From positions 1-23,809 of the forward strand of contig JACVRA010000241.1 in the NCBI GenBank assembly GCA_019828545.1: a stretch of DNA of 23,809 nucleotides, written 5' to 3'. Under the pieces are notes generated by a model. The model was given only the letters and a program-made list of their open reading frames with translations, did no database searches and had not been told where the DNA came from. This document shows, in pieces, positions 1 to 10,378 of the stretch (position 1 is the stretch's first letter; each line of letters opens with the position of its first letter). This stretch comes from Paracamarosporium sp. OC-R06-R3 (Eukaryota; Ascomycota; Dothideomycetes; Pleosporales; Didymosphaeriaceae). The position numbers and the translations under genes were made by a program.

Positions 1-460
1 ACTGCGCCAACCAAATCGACGCGATTGGGCCGTAACATCAATCTTCTAGATAGATATAAGTAGCCTAGATTAATCGCAAGAATCAATAGAGTACTCCACC
101 AGAAAACCTCGTGATAATATCAATTTTGGGGGGCTCTAGAGCCTCATTTTTGCCTGAGCTACTTTTGGTGTTGCCCGCGCATCACGCGAATCCGCGCATC
201 ACGCGCACGGACACGGTAAAGCAGATTGCAGCATAGAGCAATGTAGCGGAGTGTATCCGGTAGAGTCGGTGTCCTCGCTCTCTTAGATCAGGATCGAACA
301 TTGAGCCAAAGTAGAAATTGCAGATGAAGAGCGAATGATGTCCGGTAGACACGTCCTCTCAACATCGACAGAGTAGAGTGATCTTGACAATTCTGGAAGA
401 AGCTCCATTCGCTGCGTTTTATCCGTCGAGATTGCTCTCTCTGTTTCAAAGTGTGTAGTC
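1..460. other. Intergenic stretch, no gene seen
   Basis: I see no open reading frame with coding character in this leading segment. It holds a 12-bp perfect palindrome at 132-143 (GGCTCTAGAGCC) and a 14-bp direct repeat at 175-205. The window edge may cut off a neighbouring gene to the left. Confidence 0.5.
175..205. repeat. 14-bp direct repeat, period 17
   Basis: The sequence CCGCGCATCACGCG occurs at 175-188 and again at 192-205, separated by 3 bases. It is CpG-rich in a region of otherwise mixed composition. Its function is unknown; a tandem protein-binding site is one possibility but nothing else supports it. Confidence 0.8.
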
Positions 461-887
461 ATGCCAATACCGCCTTACGTACCGCTTTCACAAAGTCTAT
501 GCATTGCGCGCGCATACCGAAAGACTTGGTGCGACTTAGAACCCTCTGCGTCAGTTGTGCAAAGGTTGCAAGAGCTCATCAGCACTCCCAGTTTTCTCTC
601 ATCCTGCCAAGCCCAATTTGGAGCTTTTCAATGGGATGTTGACAAAGATACGTGTGTGGGAATATGTGATGCGTGAGTCGCTCGGGTCATTTTGCTCTGA
701 TGCAGGGCCTACAAGGTGGATGCAATGCGAAATCAGATACAATATTGTAACCAATGGGGATCGCCTAAATTACCTTATACTCCTCCAAGGAGAAATGCGG
801 AGGATGATCAGAGATCGAGGCAATGATGGAATTTGGCGTCACGTCTGCAAGGGTGCATGGCATTTTGAGGTATCTCTGGAGCTTTAG
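461..887 (+). CDS. Possible small two-exon hypothetical gene
   Basis: An ATG at 461 opens a frame of 71 codons ending at 676. A fungal-type donor GTGAGT lies near 671, just before that stop. Using an AG at about 734 (AAATCAG) as acceptor removes about 64 nt and joins the frame, without a stop, to one that runs to TAG at 885-887, giving roughly 120 residues. An alternative AG (GATGCAG, about 703) would give a 33-nt intron, shorter than usual. I recognise no domain, signal peptide or membrane segment. The coordinates are the outer limits of the model, and the case rests only on frame and splice-site compatibility. It could be noise. Confidence 0.25.
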
Positions 888-905
888 TGAGCGTTCCGGG
901 AGCTG

Positions 906-1118
906 TTATGTGCAGCTTCTCGAGACCTCAGCTGTCGACTGCAAGGTATTCGTGATGATGTTATTGAGGGGGTCGAAATATTGGTAGGGTAATCCGTCAT
1001 TAACGTACACCTCATCCTCACTTAGAAAGGCCACACCCCTTTTGATACTATAATAGCTTCCAGTGTGTGGCTTTATCTCTAAAGGTGGGACGAGTCGCTG
1101 GCGTGGTGGCAAAGTCAT
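906..1118 (-). CDS. Hypothetical short ORF, possible gene fragment
   Basis: An ATG-initiated 70-codon frame runs from 1118 down to 906 on the minus strand. The peptide has a balanced, protein-like composition (for example GVAFLSEDEVYVNDGLPYQY near its middle) without low complexity. I see no known domain, signal peptide or transmembrane segment. It may be a small gene or a terminal exon of a gene whose other exons I cannot identify. No homology could be tested. Confidence 0.3.
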   Translation of the reverse strand: MTLPPRQRLVPPLEIKPHTGSYYSIKRGVAFLSEDEVYVNDGLPYQYFDPLNNIITNTLQSTAEVSRSCT

Positions 1119-1963
1119 ATATCTGCTTGGACTTTTATGACGCTAAAGAGTGAAGCAGAACTTCGGTCATTACGAATTATCGTAGGTAAATCCGAAAACG
1201 CTCGTCATTGAGAACTCACCACTCGCTGAAGGGAGCGAGAATTTGAAGTTCGAAGACTGTAGCCTCAACTTCGTACCGGTTAGCGCTGAGCGGCCGCTCG
1301 TAAACTCGGATCTCAATTCCTGTAGCCTGATTCTTCAGCAAGCATTTGCGACAACAGGCTGAGTGTTGAGATCGTCAATGTCGTAATGTTCGCATTCTAA
1401 TCGATTGGATTAACTCTCAAGGTTGTTGTATTGCACAATCTTATGAGCGAGTTGGCTTTTTGTTGGCGCTCATGAGTCGCCTCTTCCTTAACTGTTATCT
1501 CCCGCCTTTGCAGCGCTGCTGTTTGGTCTAAATGATTGAGGGCAAAGGATGCCGGGCGGCCGAAGTCGTGGAACAAACAAGGAAGCAAACAAGCCATTGT
1601 TCCTTTGCCGAGATTCCACATAACCCTCGACTTGATTCAAGCGTCTCAGCTAGCTCTTGAATGGGAGTGAGAGTGACTGAAGCGGCTCAACAGAGATTCC
1701 ACAGCATATGTAAATGACACGATACTCGCCTTTCCAGATGCGTGCTCGTGGTCAAATTGCTACGCCGAGAAAAAGTTCAAGCTACCTTCCCCATGGCTGA
1801 ACCGTGTTGAAAATTTCGGGGCAACCTATAGCAGCGAGCACATTGACAAGGTAGTCCGTAACCAGAGCAGGTCTCGCCCACTTTCTTCTTGGCCTTCTGG
1901 ATCTGAGGCCGGAACTCTGAAACTTTCTGGACACTCATCATGGCGATGGCGTGCGAGAGTACT
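1119..1963. other. Stretch with no supported gene
   Basis: The only reading frame of note is a minus-strand 74-codon ORF (1397-1621). Its composition gives no reason to call it a gene. No repeat or RNA gene was seen. Confidence 0.45.
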
Positions 1964-2350
1964 TCAACAAGGCCATGCTCTTAGAAGTATACAGCAGGCG
2001 TATGTCAGGAAGGAGTGGATAAGCCGCCCCTTCGTGGTCATGACGGCTTCATGGATTGGTGACAACTCGAAAGCCTCGAATAAAACGTCGTCTTCGCATA
2101 TTCTGATTATGATCCCAGCATTCTGGGCCTTCACTTCAATTGGAATTGCTCCGGAAGTTTCGCCAAGAGCAAGGTCGCGAAGGACGGCCGTGAGATCTCC
2201 TTCTGATACGCATCCATAATCGTCGCAAATATTGAGCAAATTGCAGATGTCCGCATTTACCCAAGCAACTTCCTGAGCTGTTCCAGCACAATTTTCTTCA
2301 AGAATGCATGTAAACCTCTGCAAAGTGGTAGACGAGGACTTACAACTCAT
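1964..2350 (-). CDS. Hypothetical protein, 128 aa
   Basis: The minus-strand frame is open from beyond 2368, but the first ATG is at 2348-2350, so I start there (MSCKSSSTTLQRF...) and end at the stop at 1964-1966. The protein is acidic to neutral with several Cys. Its central part reads like a folded domain (AGIIIRICEDDVLFEAFELS at about residues 79-98). There is no N-terminal signal peptide or transmembrane helix. I do not recognise the family. It has no operon-like neighbour. The overlapping plus-strand frame (2034-2219) is Ser/Thr/Arg-rich and looks like an antisense shadow. An upstream exon cannot be excluded. Confidence 0.42.
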   Translation of the reverse strand: MSCKSSSTTLQRFTCILEENCAGTAQEVAWVNADICNLLNICDDYGCVSEGDLTAVLRDLALGETSGAIPIEVKAQNAGIIIRICEDDVLFEAFELSPIHEAVMTTKGRLIHSFLTYACCILLRAWPC

Positions 2351-4768
2351 GCCATTGAGGGTATACACGATCGGTGAGACTGGTAGGCTTACTGCGTTGT
2401 ATGGCTAAGACAGGCCTGTTCAAGTTGGCATTAAAACGGAGTTTTGAAATGACGAAAGGGGGGCTAGAAAATTGGGACTATGAGAGGGCATGTAAATAGC
2501 CGTTCCCAGGAGATGGCACGAATCTAGAGTCGGATCGACTTTTTTCTCGGAGCATAGTACCGAGTAGAACCAAACAACAGACCGTTTGCAGAACCAGGTT
2601 GCGATGCCAACCATGGTCTTGGAATAGCAGTTGTTTAATGGAAGAAGTTGCTGCAATATTTCATACGAGAATGACAGACAGTAGCAATGGTGCGGTGGAG
2701 ATCAAAATTTGGAAACTCTTATCTGTCAGAGTTCGCTACATCCCTTTCGCATAAGGAAACAGGACCTTCTTACAACTAAATGCTGTCCATAGCTGGTAGC
2801 ATTCGAAGCCTGGTCATTCGAAGTGAGCGATGTTGGGTGCTCGTAGTGGAGCATTTCCAGGGAGACTCTTCAAGAATCAACGCCAACTGCCAACATCACA
2901 TGTGACAGAAACAGCACACGTGTCGAAAGCATCACGCGCTATGCTTCGAATTGCATCATTGATTTCCTTCACGTCAGCTACTTGCCCTCCTACTCTAGTT
3001 TCCTACCACAAAATCCTTTCCTCCCACGCATGTGAGTCGCTGTTGGCTCTTGGCTCGAGTCTCCAGTTTACTTCTTTCAACATCATCGGATATTTCTGGC
3101 TAGAAAGGCGGGGTCTCAGAGGTGGAAGTAGTGGATTCGTGTAAGCTGGGTAGAGGTTCATGGGTTAGGTAAGGAATTCATGCTGCGGTAGGATCAGACA
3201 TATCCCTACAGTAAGTGTAGGGAACTTATACCTTTCGGTTGCGTGCAATTTCGTTGTGTCTGGCTGTAGCTCTTGCATCGGTTCCATGAGAATTAACAGA
3301 GGCAGAATATGGATGGTGTGTGATCGGATAAGCTGAAGTGCGGATTATCAAAGCAATCCTCTGCAGAACTGTAACGTCAGTCGTGTAGAGATCTGCATAG
3401 TAACGTAGAACGCGGTGTCGGAAGAAAGCATCATATGATTGCGAATTCTATTCTGGACCCTAGCGAGACTCTATTCTAGGAACCGACATGCTTCCGGTTC
3501 CCGTTTTGAGTCCTGATCTGTGCCCGTGTTCCGGCCCCTTTTCCAAACTCGCCGACTTTCTGAGCATGCAGTATACTAGGTTATCGATGGCAAGTAATTC
3601 GGCACGATTCGCGATCGAGGCACACGTGAAGCAGGATGTGCTGGCTGGGCAATTCAAGTCGAGAAGAATGCGGGACTGGACGAGCAGTCGACTCGGTGAC
3701 AGTGAGGTGCCCTCGCGGTAAACGCGATATACCGCGAATCCTGTAATAGTCCCATTGCGGATAAAAATTAGCTACTATCGCATTGCAGGCTTTATAATAG
3801 CAACAAGATTTGATTCGTGACACTCGGTGTTTCCAGAAGGAGCGAAAGTTCGGGGTGCAAATGCACACAGCACGCTGTCTAGACCGGAACATGAGCGACC
3901 TCAGCAATTACACATACTAAAGTCGCCCTCATGTGCTCGCTCTCCCGTCATTTCAAGCTATTGTCCTCGTCACTCCAGGGCCGCACCCGGACAAGATATG
4001 TACTAGGCTAAATTCCAAAGCTTTTTAGAGCCCTGGAAGCTTTTATTTCTACTTATGTTTCTTTAGCGACCACATCACTACCGCAACCCTTTCGATTTTA
4101 GAGTCATGGTAGGCAATATTGCCTGAACCATCAGGAATCTAAGTCCTGCATGCTAGGCACTGCCATAGGGACATACTTGTGATAAGGAAAGGCCGCGGGA
4201 TTCGGGGTTAAAGATCAAGTACTAAGGTCCTGCGATATAGTTATCTGACGCAGCCCAGATGAGGAGCGAGGCTGCTGTTCTCTTAAGCGACCTTTTGACC
4301 GCGTTTTAATCCACAGTGCGTCCAATTCGTAGCCGTCTCGCTTTGATAGAGTTCCGACATTTGAACTCGGGGTGGCTGCTCTACAGGGTTGCTCTTCTCT
4401 TGACATGTGAGTCCCTGATACAAGCAGCCGTATCTGATAAGGGTGTCGTGTCATCGTTCTCTTTCCAAGGTATCTGGCCTATCAAAGTTTACTCAAGGTA
4501 CCTCTAGCCTACCGGCTTTCGTGGCTAGCCCATCTTTTCTCGCGTTCAATACTAGTAGAGGCACCATTTGATGGGTCTAGAGTTGCAAGACGCTTTTTCT
4601 GCATTGACAACGGAAGAGCCTCCTAGCCCCATGCACGCTTTCTTCCTTACTTCACCTCAACGCTGAGGTTGCCGCCTATTTGAAGTAGCGAAGAATCCGT
4701 GGGGGCAATTCGTTTATAACAAAATTTCACAAACAGCGCCGTAAACCCATAGTTGTTGAGAGAGGTCC
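2351..4768. other. Gene-poor stretch, only doubtful ORFs
   Basis: About 2.4 kb without a gene I can defend. Frames of 60-108 codons exist on both strands: 2420-2656 minus, 2830-3144 plus, 3488-3721 plus against 3581-3907 minus, and 4215-4454 minus. They overlap one another and none shows a recognisable motif. No inverted terminal repeats, LTR ends or RNA genes were found. The best single frame is 2830-3144 plus (104 codons, ATG), which I would not call a gene without homology or transcripts. Confidence 0.45.
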
Positions 4769-5297
4769 TCATATTTTGGCTTGATGGTTGGCTAAACCGA
4801 TGCTCATACCGTAACTCTCCTGAATCCCACTACCTCCACACAGAAGCGCAGCACGATCCCGTCGTGGTGCTTCCCCGAGAGATAAGTGGCCCCGTCCGCC
4901 GGACGTCCAGCCGCTCCTCGGCGGCCCACTCGTGCGGTCCCAATTCACGTAAGGTTCAGGTTCTCCAGATCGCGGTTGATCAATATACACACCCAGAGGG
5001 CGAGCCGGTAGGCCACCTTCCTAAACGTGGCAAATTCCTAAACCGTCGGCTGCGAATCCGCGTTCGACGGTCGAGGCGGCTCGCGGGGAGGTATCGATGC
5101 CAAGTCGAGGCTGGCGGCGTGCAGCCTCTGCCTCACATCTCCAGCGTGGGCCTGCATGAACAGCTCGAGCGCGCGCATGCAGCGTCGTCGTACGCAAAGT
5201 CGTCACAGCTTTCGGCATCATTAACCGGATGGTACACCCTTAGCGTTCCGTCTTGGCCAAGAGGCGTGTGGTGGAAGAGGCCAACGCAATAAGTGTA
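4769..5297 (-). pseudogene. Decayed coding segment, unknown family
   Basis: On the minus strand a plausible acceptor (long pyrimidine run at about 5301-5316, then CCGACAG) precedes a frame beginning at 5297. It reads smoothly as protein (YCVGLFHHTPLGQDGTLRVY, then NDAESCDDFAYDDAACA). Near the alternating GC tract at about 5166-5180 the coding character moves to another frame (ELFMQAHAGDVRQRLHAASL). That frame meets an in-frame TAG at 5038-5040 and then continues coding-like (EFATFRKVAYRLALWVYIDQ) to a stop near 4769. I read this as a broken gene with one indel and one nonsense change. An intron covering the stop (donor-like GTGAGG, acceptor GTTTAG) is the alternative. The family is not recognised. 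The large plus-strand ORF over the same bases (4753-5292) is Arg/Ser-rich and looks like a shadow. Confidence 0.4.
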
Positions 5298-5333
5298 CTG
5301 TCGGAGGGGGGGGGTAAGTCTAGGTTCGAGCAT

Positions 5334-6230
5334 ACTCGTTGAGTCTCTCGGAACGAGTGAATCTTTGATTCACTACGTTGCAGAGCGGGAATGGTTTATG
5401 CGATCTTACGCAGTGGCCTAAGCTACAACCTCCTGTGGCCGAAATCGTTTGTTTTGGTTTCGCGGGAAGATTTGGCCGTTGTCACGATCCACGTTCTACT
5501 AGCCTACGTCGGTATTGGTACGACAACGGCATCCTTGACCAGGCTATCCCGCTCACAGAGCTGCATGAGAGCCAAAGCAGCATTGGGATGCAAGAATTGG
5601 CTGTGCTCTTCGCCCTGACAGCAGCAGCGTTGGGACCCATCATTATCTAGCTCGCTTCATTTGATAATTGCCCCCTTTTTTCTTCAAGCCACCGAATGAG
5701 TGGATTCCCATCCGAAGGGCTCGTAGCCCCGATGATGACGGCGACGTTTGTTCGTGTTACGAGGCGCGTTGCATGCATGGTGCTCCGCTTACCGTGCTAG
5801 CGGCGCGGTGATGAGTCAATGTCGAATCGCGTCCGATTTTCTTTGAAGGATACAGGAATTTCCATCTTCCGCATCTGCACAAACGGTTTATGCAGCTAGA
5901 CGATCTCCCTAGCCCCAATGTCTGTGCATAACGTTCAGCGTTTGCGGTCTTAGCTCTTGCCCAAGCTTACCCTTTGTAGCGTTATTAATCATTATTCGGT
6001 ACTGTTGTGTTTCGGCTCCAGGGATAAGCGACGCGTCTCACCAGCCACTTTCTTTTGGGTCTGATGGATCGTGCGCGCGGGTGACTGTCACTAATTTACT
6101 TTCATGAGCCAGCCGTTACTCACATCGAACGGCTTTACAACCTGTGCGTACACCTCATTCATACTTATGCAGGGCTCGAACTCACAAGGCGGCTGAATGG
6201 CCTGGGGAGCGCATATATTCGACAAGCCGA
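5334..6230. other. Intergenic region upstream of the methyltransferase
   Basis: Two overlapping plus-strand frames (5378-5650 and 5391-5618) exist, but nothing lets me choose between them and neither shows a known motif. The remainder up to 6230 is presumably the upstream region of the methyltransferase gene. No clear TATA box or other regulatory site is evident. Confidence 0.45.
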
Positions 6231-7847
6231 ATGGAGCTCACTGGAATGGTGCGTCGGCGTTTTCAATGGTTAGGCGGAAGCAAAAACGCAACGCGCCACG
6301 TGTGTGCCGATAAGGTACGCACATATATCCACACAGAATGGGAAATTCATCCATTAATAGCCAGACTACGTGAAGGTTCACTCAGTCATCCTGAATCGCG
6401 TTGAAAATGGGGTAAACCTTTTTCACCTATCAGTGACACGGATCGTATGAGTTAACATGGTTGTAGCAAGAACAGTTTCTCGTGAAATGGATTCCAGCAC
6501 CCCAAACGAACACATCTGCACCGCCTTGCAGCTGGCACGATTTAAGCGAGCTTGAACAATGCCTGGAGCACGTACAAGACTATATTAACACCAGAGAGGA
6601 GTAAGTGACTCGATTGCAGTGTCTGTAGGGACATAACTGAACATATTGCAGGTCTTTGTCGTGTCACCACGACTTCGCAGTCCCAGAGAATACATGCATT
6701 GTGCAAAAAATACTCAGTCTTCTCAAAAATATTCTTGCACTGTTCATGTACTTTCTGGGGCTGCGTAGTAACGTGTACGATGGCGTGCTTGAAATAGATG
6801 GTGGGTCTATATCCAGTCGAAGCGTGGGTGTTGATGACAGAGTTTGGATTCCGTAAGCTAATACGAGACTAGAAAGCCGGCTTAACAGTCGCTACGCTTG
6901 ACGTACAACACACAACTGCAAACATGATGTGTACTGCTCTTACATCTAGCGTCGATTGCGCGATGCGTCTTATTCGGACACGATACGTTCACCCGCTACG
7001 GGACAAGAACATCAGATTAGTCAACGAATACGACGGGAGCACGCCTTCTCTGAGGTTTCAATTCATCCTCAAGTGCGTTATTGATAAAGATGTGGTTAAA
7101 CTAGACCTTAAACCAGAAGATGGCTGTCGGTGTTCAGATGGATGCCGCACTAGAATGTGTTCGTGCCTTCGCGACGACAACTCCAGCACAAGTCTTCCAA
7201 AAAGGCTCTCGGAGGACTTTCCCTACCATGCTAAAAAGCGCACCCTTAACGCCCACTACCTCAATTCCCGTGATGTAATTTATGAGTGCAACGAAAAATG
7301 CGGTTGCGGGGATAAGTGCCGTAACAGACTGGTTCAACACGGTTGCACAGTGGAGCTTGAAATCTTCAGAACAGGCAGTGACCGAGGCTGGGGCCTTCGC
7401 TGTACGAAATCGCTTTACAAGGGACAATTTATTGACACCTACCGCGGCGAAATCATCACCGATGCAGTAGCCACAAAACGAGAAGAGGACAAATCACGCA
7501 ACCACCGAACTAAGGCTTCATATCTGTTTAGCCTCGACAAACATGCAGTATCAGATGACATACCAAAGAAAGACATCTACGTGATAGATGCGGAATGTAT
7601 GGGCGGACCCACGAGGTTCATGAACCATTCATGCGACCCGAATTGTCGTCAATTCACTGTTTCTTACAACAAGCGCGACAAACGAGTGTACGACATCGCT
7701 ATCTTCGCTATTCGTGATATCCCCCCAGGCGAGGAGCTTACCTACGATTATCTTGACTTGGATCAAGAAGACTATGACAAGGAACCTGATGATGTCGACC
7801 CATGCCTTTGCGACGCAGAAAACTGCCGACAGTGGTTCTTCAAGTAG
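6231..7847 (+). CDS. Clr4/SUV39-like histone H3K9 methyltransferase with chromodomain
   Basis: Predicted nuclear enzyme that transfers methyl groups from S-adenosylmethionine to histone H3 lysine 9. My model joins exons 6231-6314, 6361-6411, 6467-6600, 6652-6852 and 6950-7847 into 455 residues. Residues about 30-86 form a chromodomain (RVENG, EQFLVKW, then a Trp and an acidic helix). Residues 158-455 carry a complete pre-SET with nine Cys (CxCxxxCxxxxCxC, later CxxxCxCxxxC), the SET motifs GWGLR, YRGEII, MNHSCDPN (Asn382) and EELTYDY (catalytic Tyr424), and a post-SET CxCxxxxC that ends three residues before an aromatic tail. Length is close to S. pombe Clr4 (490) and above N. crassa DIM-5 (318, no chromodomain). 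The SET exon is certain. The ATG at 6231 and exon 4 (with an odd hydrophobic run at about residues 106-127) are less so. Tyr422 sits where DIM-5 and Clr4 have Phe. Confidence 0.88.
6315..6949 (+). other. Four predicted introns of the methyltransferase gene
   Basis: The introns are 6315-6360 (GTACGC..TAATAG, 46 nt), 6412-6466 (GTAAAC..TTGTAG, 55 nt, possible branch TTAAC at 6452-6456), 6601-6651 (GTAAGT..TTGCAG, 51 nt) and 6853-6949 (GTAAGC..CATCTAG, 97 nt). All joins keep one frame: 84 + 51 + 134 + 201 + 898 nt = 456 codons including stop. The second and third are best supported because they assemble the chromodomain. The last has several competing AG acceptors. Confidence 0.65.
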
Positions 7848-9734
7848 ATCGGAGAACGCGCATGGTATTATAGGAGGCTGTGACCTTAGTAAGGACTGAT
7901 CTATAGTCAAAAACACGTGTGTTGGTGTTTGTGACCATGGGTTCACCAGAGCTTACGATGGCTTGTCTCTGGGAATGGAAAACACGTGATTTTGAGTGGC
8001 TCACATACAGCGAGAATAGTCGAGAAGGTGGTGGAGAGCAATTGTGAAATATCGTATCCTGCCCCTCCAATGTAAAGTGTGAGATGTTGCGTTCTGCTGT
8101 GGTACTCTAGTGTTAAGAATGGATGTGAGGAAATCAGGAATCTTCGATTGATTCACATTTGGTTATAGCTTGTACCCGAATTACAGAATGAAACTTGATG
8201 CCTGGTAAATTGTAGCGGCATTGCTATTATCTGCTAAACCTGGCCCAACTAGCTAAGATTCTGCTGCTTACCAGGGGACGCAAGACTATACTACCCGTAT
8301 CATGTGTGTTGCTCCACTTTTCATAACCCGTAAGCGCTGTGAAACGAGATAAGAAAAGCGTAATTACTGTACTCTATTCCACGGAAAGATGTTCTTATAG
8401 AAGAAAACGAACTTCTCCCATCGGCCTCGATCGTCATGTTTTAAAGGGTCGTGCCGCTATATGAGATTATAAGATAATGGTTAGGGTTTCGACTGTATAC
8501 CCCTAAGCCGTCACGAACAAGACCATCGGTTTCTTTATGGCATGTATTCTGACGAGCAGCTGATCATCCTTCTATGATGTCCCGCTTTGATGAGCCTACC
8601 TTCGTGGCTGTGTTAAGGCAATTGATGGAACATTCACCTCATGTCGGTGCTGTAAAGGATACTATAGTCATAATATATTATGCCTTGTTTCTATTAATGG
8701 TGCTTCCAATTACTACTTTATTCCGTCTGAAAGGGAAGACACCGTGATAGTTCTGTACTGGAGACGACGCGGCGAAGGTGGTCCTTGGAACATATGAATA
8801 ACTTTATCTGGTTCTGGCTTACCACGGGCTGGCATCACTTCAACGCCATATTTAGGCGCCGGATATGATCTAAACGAGTTCGGCAGAGCGGACTTACGTC
8901 CTTAAAACGAGTGTAAGCTGTATGACCTTTGGTATGCGCAATTAAGCATATTCAACAAAAAAGACTTTGGCATCTTAAAGCGTCATTGGCCCATGTCCCG
9001 CAAATATAATCTACAGAAATAATTTTTCATAGTAGAAGTGTTTGCTGGGGTGAACAGCTCCCTCCAAAGTCGCAGCGAAACCGATTGATGATACGACACA
9101 GAGCCGATGTGTAGCTGAGCATGTAAAGAGTCCGTTGCTAGAAGAGGAGCCGAGCAAATATCCCTAAGCAATAGTTGAACGGGAAAACTGGCACAGATTT
9201 CCTATAAACGCTCTTGGAGATGTTCAGACGACATTGAAAAAAAGAGGAGATGGAACGATTAATGTGGGACAATGAGTAGGAATCATGTGGAGGGATATGA
9301 GCAAAAACCCAAGAGTCCACCCTGCGAGTGATTTTATTGTAGGAGCGTCGATGTATGGTGTGGTCACGGGGTAGATGTTGACAGGTTTTGACGCTTATGG
9401 GCTTGACGAGGATACGGTATTAAAATCTTTTCTACGTGAAGCTGCAGGCGAAATGGTCCTGTTAATCCTTTAGGGCATGATCTTCTACCATTCTTCTTTG
9501 AAATTTCACATATCAAATGAACAAAGCATTGTAAGATTAGCTGTTCATATGGTGAGTGAAGCACCTGCTAGTAGCCTTGGATAGAGTTTCTGCTTTCCTG
9601 TATCTTGTTTTCTCTCTTTCTATATTTTATTTGCTCCGATCGATATACATGTCAATATTAAGACTATGGTCTGGTGATGGTAGGGGTTGAGTGTGGTTGT
9701 ATCAAATCCCTATATAAACCAAACTTATCCGCTG
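7848..9734. other. Long stretch with no supported gene
   Basis: Nearly 1.9 kb downstream of the methyltransferase with many stops in all frames. Short minus-strand frames (8983-9171, 9138-9320, 9364-9564) have no coding character that I can defend. I saw no LTR ends with target duplications, tandem repeats or tRNA-like folds. It includes the 3' untranslated region of the methyltransferase gene. Confidence 0.5.
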
Positions 9735-9917
9735 ATGGGTGTCGAAGCCTTGAATGAGACGCTTGAATTGGAGTTTAATAGTTCCCTTCTTGTAGGCCTC
9801 GTGGATCCTGATGGTAAGATAGTAGCCTTAGCTCTCTCTCGCCCTAGCATGTGGCGCTCTGGAAATCTCGCCGTGGTCGCGCAAAATGCGTCTGGCTTCG
9901 CAGTGCATAGTGAATGA
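9735..9917 (+). CDS. Doubtful short ORF, 60 aa
   Basis: The frame is open from upstream, and the first ATG at 9735 gives a 60-residue peptide with protein-like composition (LEFNSSLLVGLVDPDGKIVA). The opposite strand (9725-9988) is also open for 87 codons, so at most one of the two is real. I recognise neither. It could be an exon of a spliced gene or chance. Confidence 0.2.
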   Translation: MGVEALNETLELEFNSSLLVGLVDPDGKIVALALSRPSMWRSGNLAVVAQNASGFAVHSE

Positions 9918-10378
9918 ATATAAAGGTGAGAAGGATAGAGAAGGAAGGATGCGTCCGCTAAGACGGTACAAGGTTTCATCTCAAACAAGCGACACTACTG
10001 TCGCTATGCGATATTAGTCAAAAGAAATTCGCACAGTTGGTGAGCGCATGCCCGAACCGTCGCACGACCCGGTGAGCGACTTAACATTGATTGCCTCCCG
10101 CGAGCACCTGTGAACGATACACATTGCTTAGAGTCTGTCCAATAGACAAGGGGCGCAGCTACTACTGACAGCAGCTGCACATTTCACGCAGTAATCTACG
10201 GTGGGTTGCTCCATGTCGAGCGATAGAGGGCGGTCACTTTGAACTACACCGTTAGTATGTTATGAGCCCGGTGGCAGTAGACCTACTTTTGCCTCAATAC
10301 TAGGCTTCGCAAGCAACTTCCCGCGCAACGAAGAGCGACCCTCTTGCGCAGGACGTTGGGAAAATCCGTTGGTGTAGC
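9918..10378. other. Stretch with no supported gene
   Basis: I see no coding frame, repeat or RNA gene here. Composition is unremarkable and mixed. Confidence 0.45.

Noticed and set aside
4753..5292. 179-codon plus-strand ORF as a gene
   Set aside because: It is Arg/Ser/His-rich and runs opposite to a minus strand that reads far more like protein; treated as an antisense shadow.
6144..6230. Upstream extension of the methyltransferase from 6144
   Set aside because: The frame is open, but 6144 is GTG; the first in-frame ATG is 6231, which gives a suitable short N-terminus before the chromodomain.
9364..9564. Minus-strand 66-codon ORF
   Set aside because: Short, with alternative stops all around and no motif; consistent with chance.
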